Of a DNA stretch of 64,000 nucleotides, positions 62,839-64,000 are shown piece after piece. A program made the translations under genes and the position numbers. The notes beneath the pieces are model-generated. The model had not been told where the DNA came from. It was given only the letters and a program-made list of their open reading frames with translations, and did no database searches. The stretch comes from a bacterium (GTDB lineage Bacteria; Pseudomonadota; Gammaproteobacteria; UBA6186; Azoamicaceae): contig DAHXPC010000002.1 of NCBI GenBank assembly GCA_027364575.1, forward strand, positions 1-64,000, given 5' to 3'. Within the stretch, counting starts at the first letter, position 1. Every line of letters begins with the position of its first letter.

Positions 62839-64000
62839 TCAGCTTCTCTTACGGTCACTTTCTTTTAAGAATTTTTTACGCAGTCGAATGCTTTTTGGCG
62901 TAATCTCAACTAATTCATCATCTTCAATAAACTCTAAAGCATATTCAAGCGTAAGCTTAATCGGCGTGACTAAAACAATCGCTTCATCGGTCCCGGATGC
63001 CCGAATATTGGTTAATTGCTTTTCTTTTACCACGTTGACCACTAAATCATTGTCCCGTGTATGGATCCCAACAATCATCCCTTCATAGACTTCTGCTTGG
63101 TGACCAATAAAAAGACGCCCACGAGGCTGCAACTTCCACAAGGAATAGCCGGTTGCTTTGCCAACCGCATTCGAAATTAATACCCCTGCGGTTCTTTTCG
63201 CCACGGGAGATTTATCTGCAGGACCATAGCTATCAAACACATGGGTCATAACGCCTGATCCAGAGGTTAAAGTTTGGAATTCCATATGAAAACCAATTAA
63301 GCCTCTGGCTGGAATAATATAGTCTAAACGAACTCGCCCTTGACCATCCGAAACCATGTCGGATAAACGACCACGTCGCTCACCCAATTGCTGCATAATC
63401 GAACCTTGATGCACTTCTTCTACATCGACAACCAGTTGCTCATACGGTTCCTGCAGAACGCCATCGACTTCATGCATAATCACTTCGGGTCGTGATACGG
63501 CCAGCTCAAAACCTTCGCGACGAATGGTTTCAATTAAAATACCTAAGTGCAACTCACCGCGGCCAGAAACCTTAAATTTGTCAGCATCGGCCGTTTCTTC
63601 TACCCGCAATGCAATATTGTGTATCACTTCTGCGGCTAAACGTTCGCGTAACTGGCGACTGGTGACAAATTTACCTTCGCGCCCAACAAAGGGGGAATCA
63701 TTAATTTGAAAGGTCATGCTAATGGTCGGTTTATCAACATTTAAAGGTGGTAGCATTTCAGGCGCTTCTTTTGCGCACACGGTATCCGAAATGGTTAATT
63801 TTTCAATACCCGCAATCGCAACGATATCTCCGGCATTGGCTTCTAATACTTCTTTTCGATCTAATCCTTTAAACGTCCATATTTGCAATACCTTACCGGC
63901 TCGAACTTTGCCTTCCCGATCAACAACCGATACTTGCATATTTTGGCGTATTTGCCCACGACGAATGCGTCCAATTCCAATAATCCCTACATAATTTGAA
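62839..64000 (-). CDS. typA: Ribosome-associated GTPase TypA/BipA (5' part outside window)
   Basis: About 387 C-terminal residues of this translational GTPase are in the window; the G domain and start lie beyond 64000. It aids 50S assembly and stress or low-temperature growth. The visible parts are the end of domain II (GIIGIGRIRRGQIRQNMQV, AGDIVAIAGIEKLTISDTVC), domain III (MTFQINDSPFVGREGKFVTS, KVSGRGELHLGILIETIRRE) and the TypA-specific C-terminal domain (GVLISNAVGKATGYSLWKLQ, MIVGIHTRDNDLVVNVVKEK, ALEFIEDDELVEITPKSIRL). It converges on the RNA-like region after tatC. Confidence 0.95.
   Translation of the reverse strand, partial: SNYVGIIGIGRIRRGQIRQNMQVSVVDREGKVRAGKVLQIWTFKGLDRKEVLEANAGDIVAIAGIEKLTISDTVCAKEAPEMLPPLNVDKPTISMTFQINDSPFVGREGKFVTSRQLRERLAAEVIHNIALRVEETADADKFKVSGRGELHLGILIETIRREGFELAVSRPEVIMHEVDGVLQEPYEQLVVDVEEVHQGSIMQQLGERRGRLSDMVSDGQGRVRLDYIIPARGLIGFHMEFQTLTSGSGVMTHVFDSYGPADKSPVAKRTAGVLISNAVGKATGYSLWKLQPRGRLFIGHQAEVYEGMIVGIHTRDNDLVVNVVKEKQLTNIRASGTDEAIVLVTPIKLTLEYALEFIEDDELVEITPKSIRLRKKFLKESDRKRS

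Overview
This AT-rich window comes from the chromosome of a gammaproteobacterium. The gene orders yibN-grxC-secB-gpsA, ubiE-ubiJ-ubiB, algH-ruvX and trxA-rho are typical of that class. Several genes suggest a host-associated, Legionellales-like organism: a protein ending in a eukaryote-type CAAX box, a Tgt whose base pocket looks suited to queuine beside a YhhQ transporter, a one-module NRPS, and gene fragments around an insertion sequence. The taxonomic placement is inference from gene content.

Layout. 1-5.2 kb is an accessory region. It holds an IS256-type element, about 750 bp of structured non-coding DNA, a three-domain APH/GrpB/GNAT fusion with a GNAT partner, a frameshifted ABC-transporter tail and a possible AbiEi-like fragment. 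5.3-8.4 kb carries an EamA transporter, a DUF1704 metallopeptidase-like protein and rsmE. 8.4-13.9 kb is a small biosynthetic locus: a formyltransferase/partial-C/A/PCP/reductase NRPS followed by an Sfp-type phosphopantetheinyl transferase. A palindrome separates it from a divergent PAS hybrid kinase and a receiver protein. 16.8-18.1 kb is umuC without umuD. 18.4-23.8 kb is a compact Pil-Chp chemosensory operon (pilI, chpA, a second CheW, pilJ). 24.1-25.1 kb is algH-ruvX.

25.1-39.5 kb is a 14-gene MSHA-type IV pilus locus read on the minus strand in the order I, PilN-like, J, K, L, N, E, G, A, C, D, O, P, Q. mshM, mshB, mshF and mshH are not present. MshE has two MshEN-type repeats, so the pilus motor is probably controlled by cyclic di-GMP, while the Pil-Chp operon upstream of algH could supply surface-sensing input.

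39.7-45.1 kb mixes an L,D-transpeptidase, yheT, lineage-specific small genes (one apparently frameshifted), a DUF1207 outer-membrane protein and a tiny lipoprotein. 45.2-64 kb is mainly core: gpsA, secB, grxC, yibN, gpmI, ctpA, rpoH, hemB, trxA, rho, tgt, yhhQ, ubiE, ubiJ, ubiB, a HIT protein, tatABC and the 3' part of typA. Set into it are the CAAX-box gene, preceded by two copies of a 10-bp palindrome, and an RNA-like region with twin 39-bp repeats and terminators between tatC and typA.

No rRNA, tRNA or CRISPR array was recognised by eye. The strongest leads are the CAAX-box protein with its paired upstream palindromes, the Tgt/YhhQ queuine-salvage hypothesis, the NRPS locus, and the MSHA plus Pil-Chp pairing.
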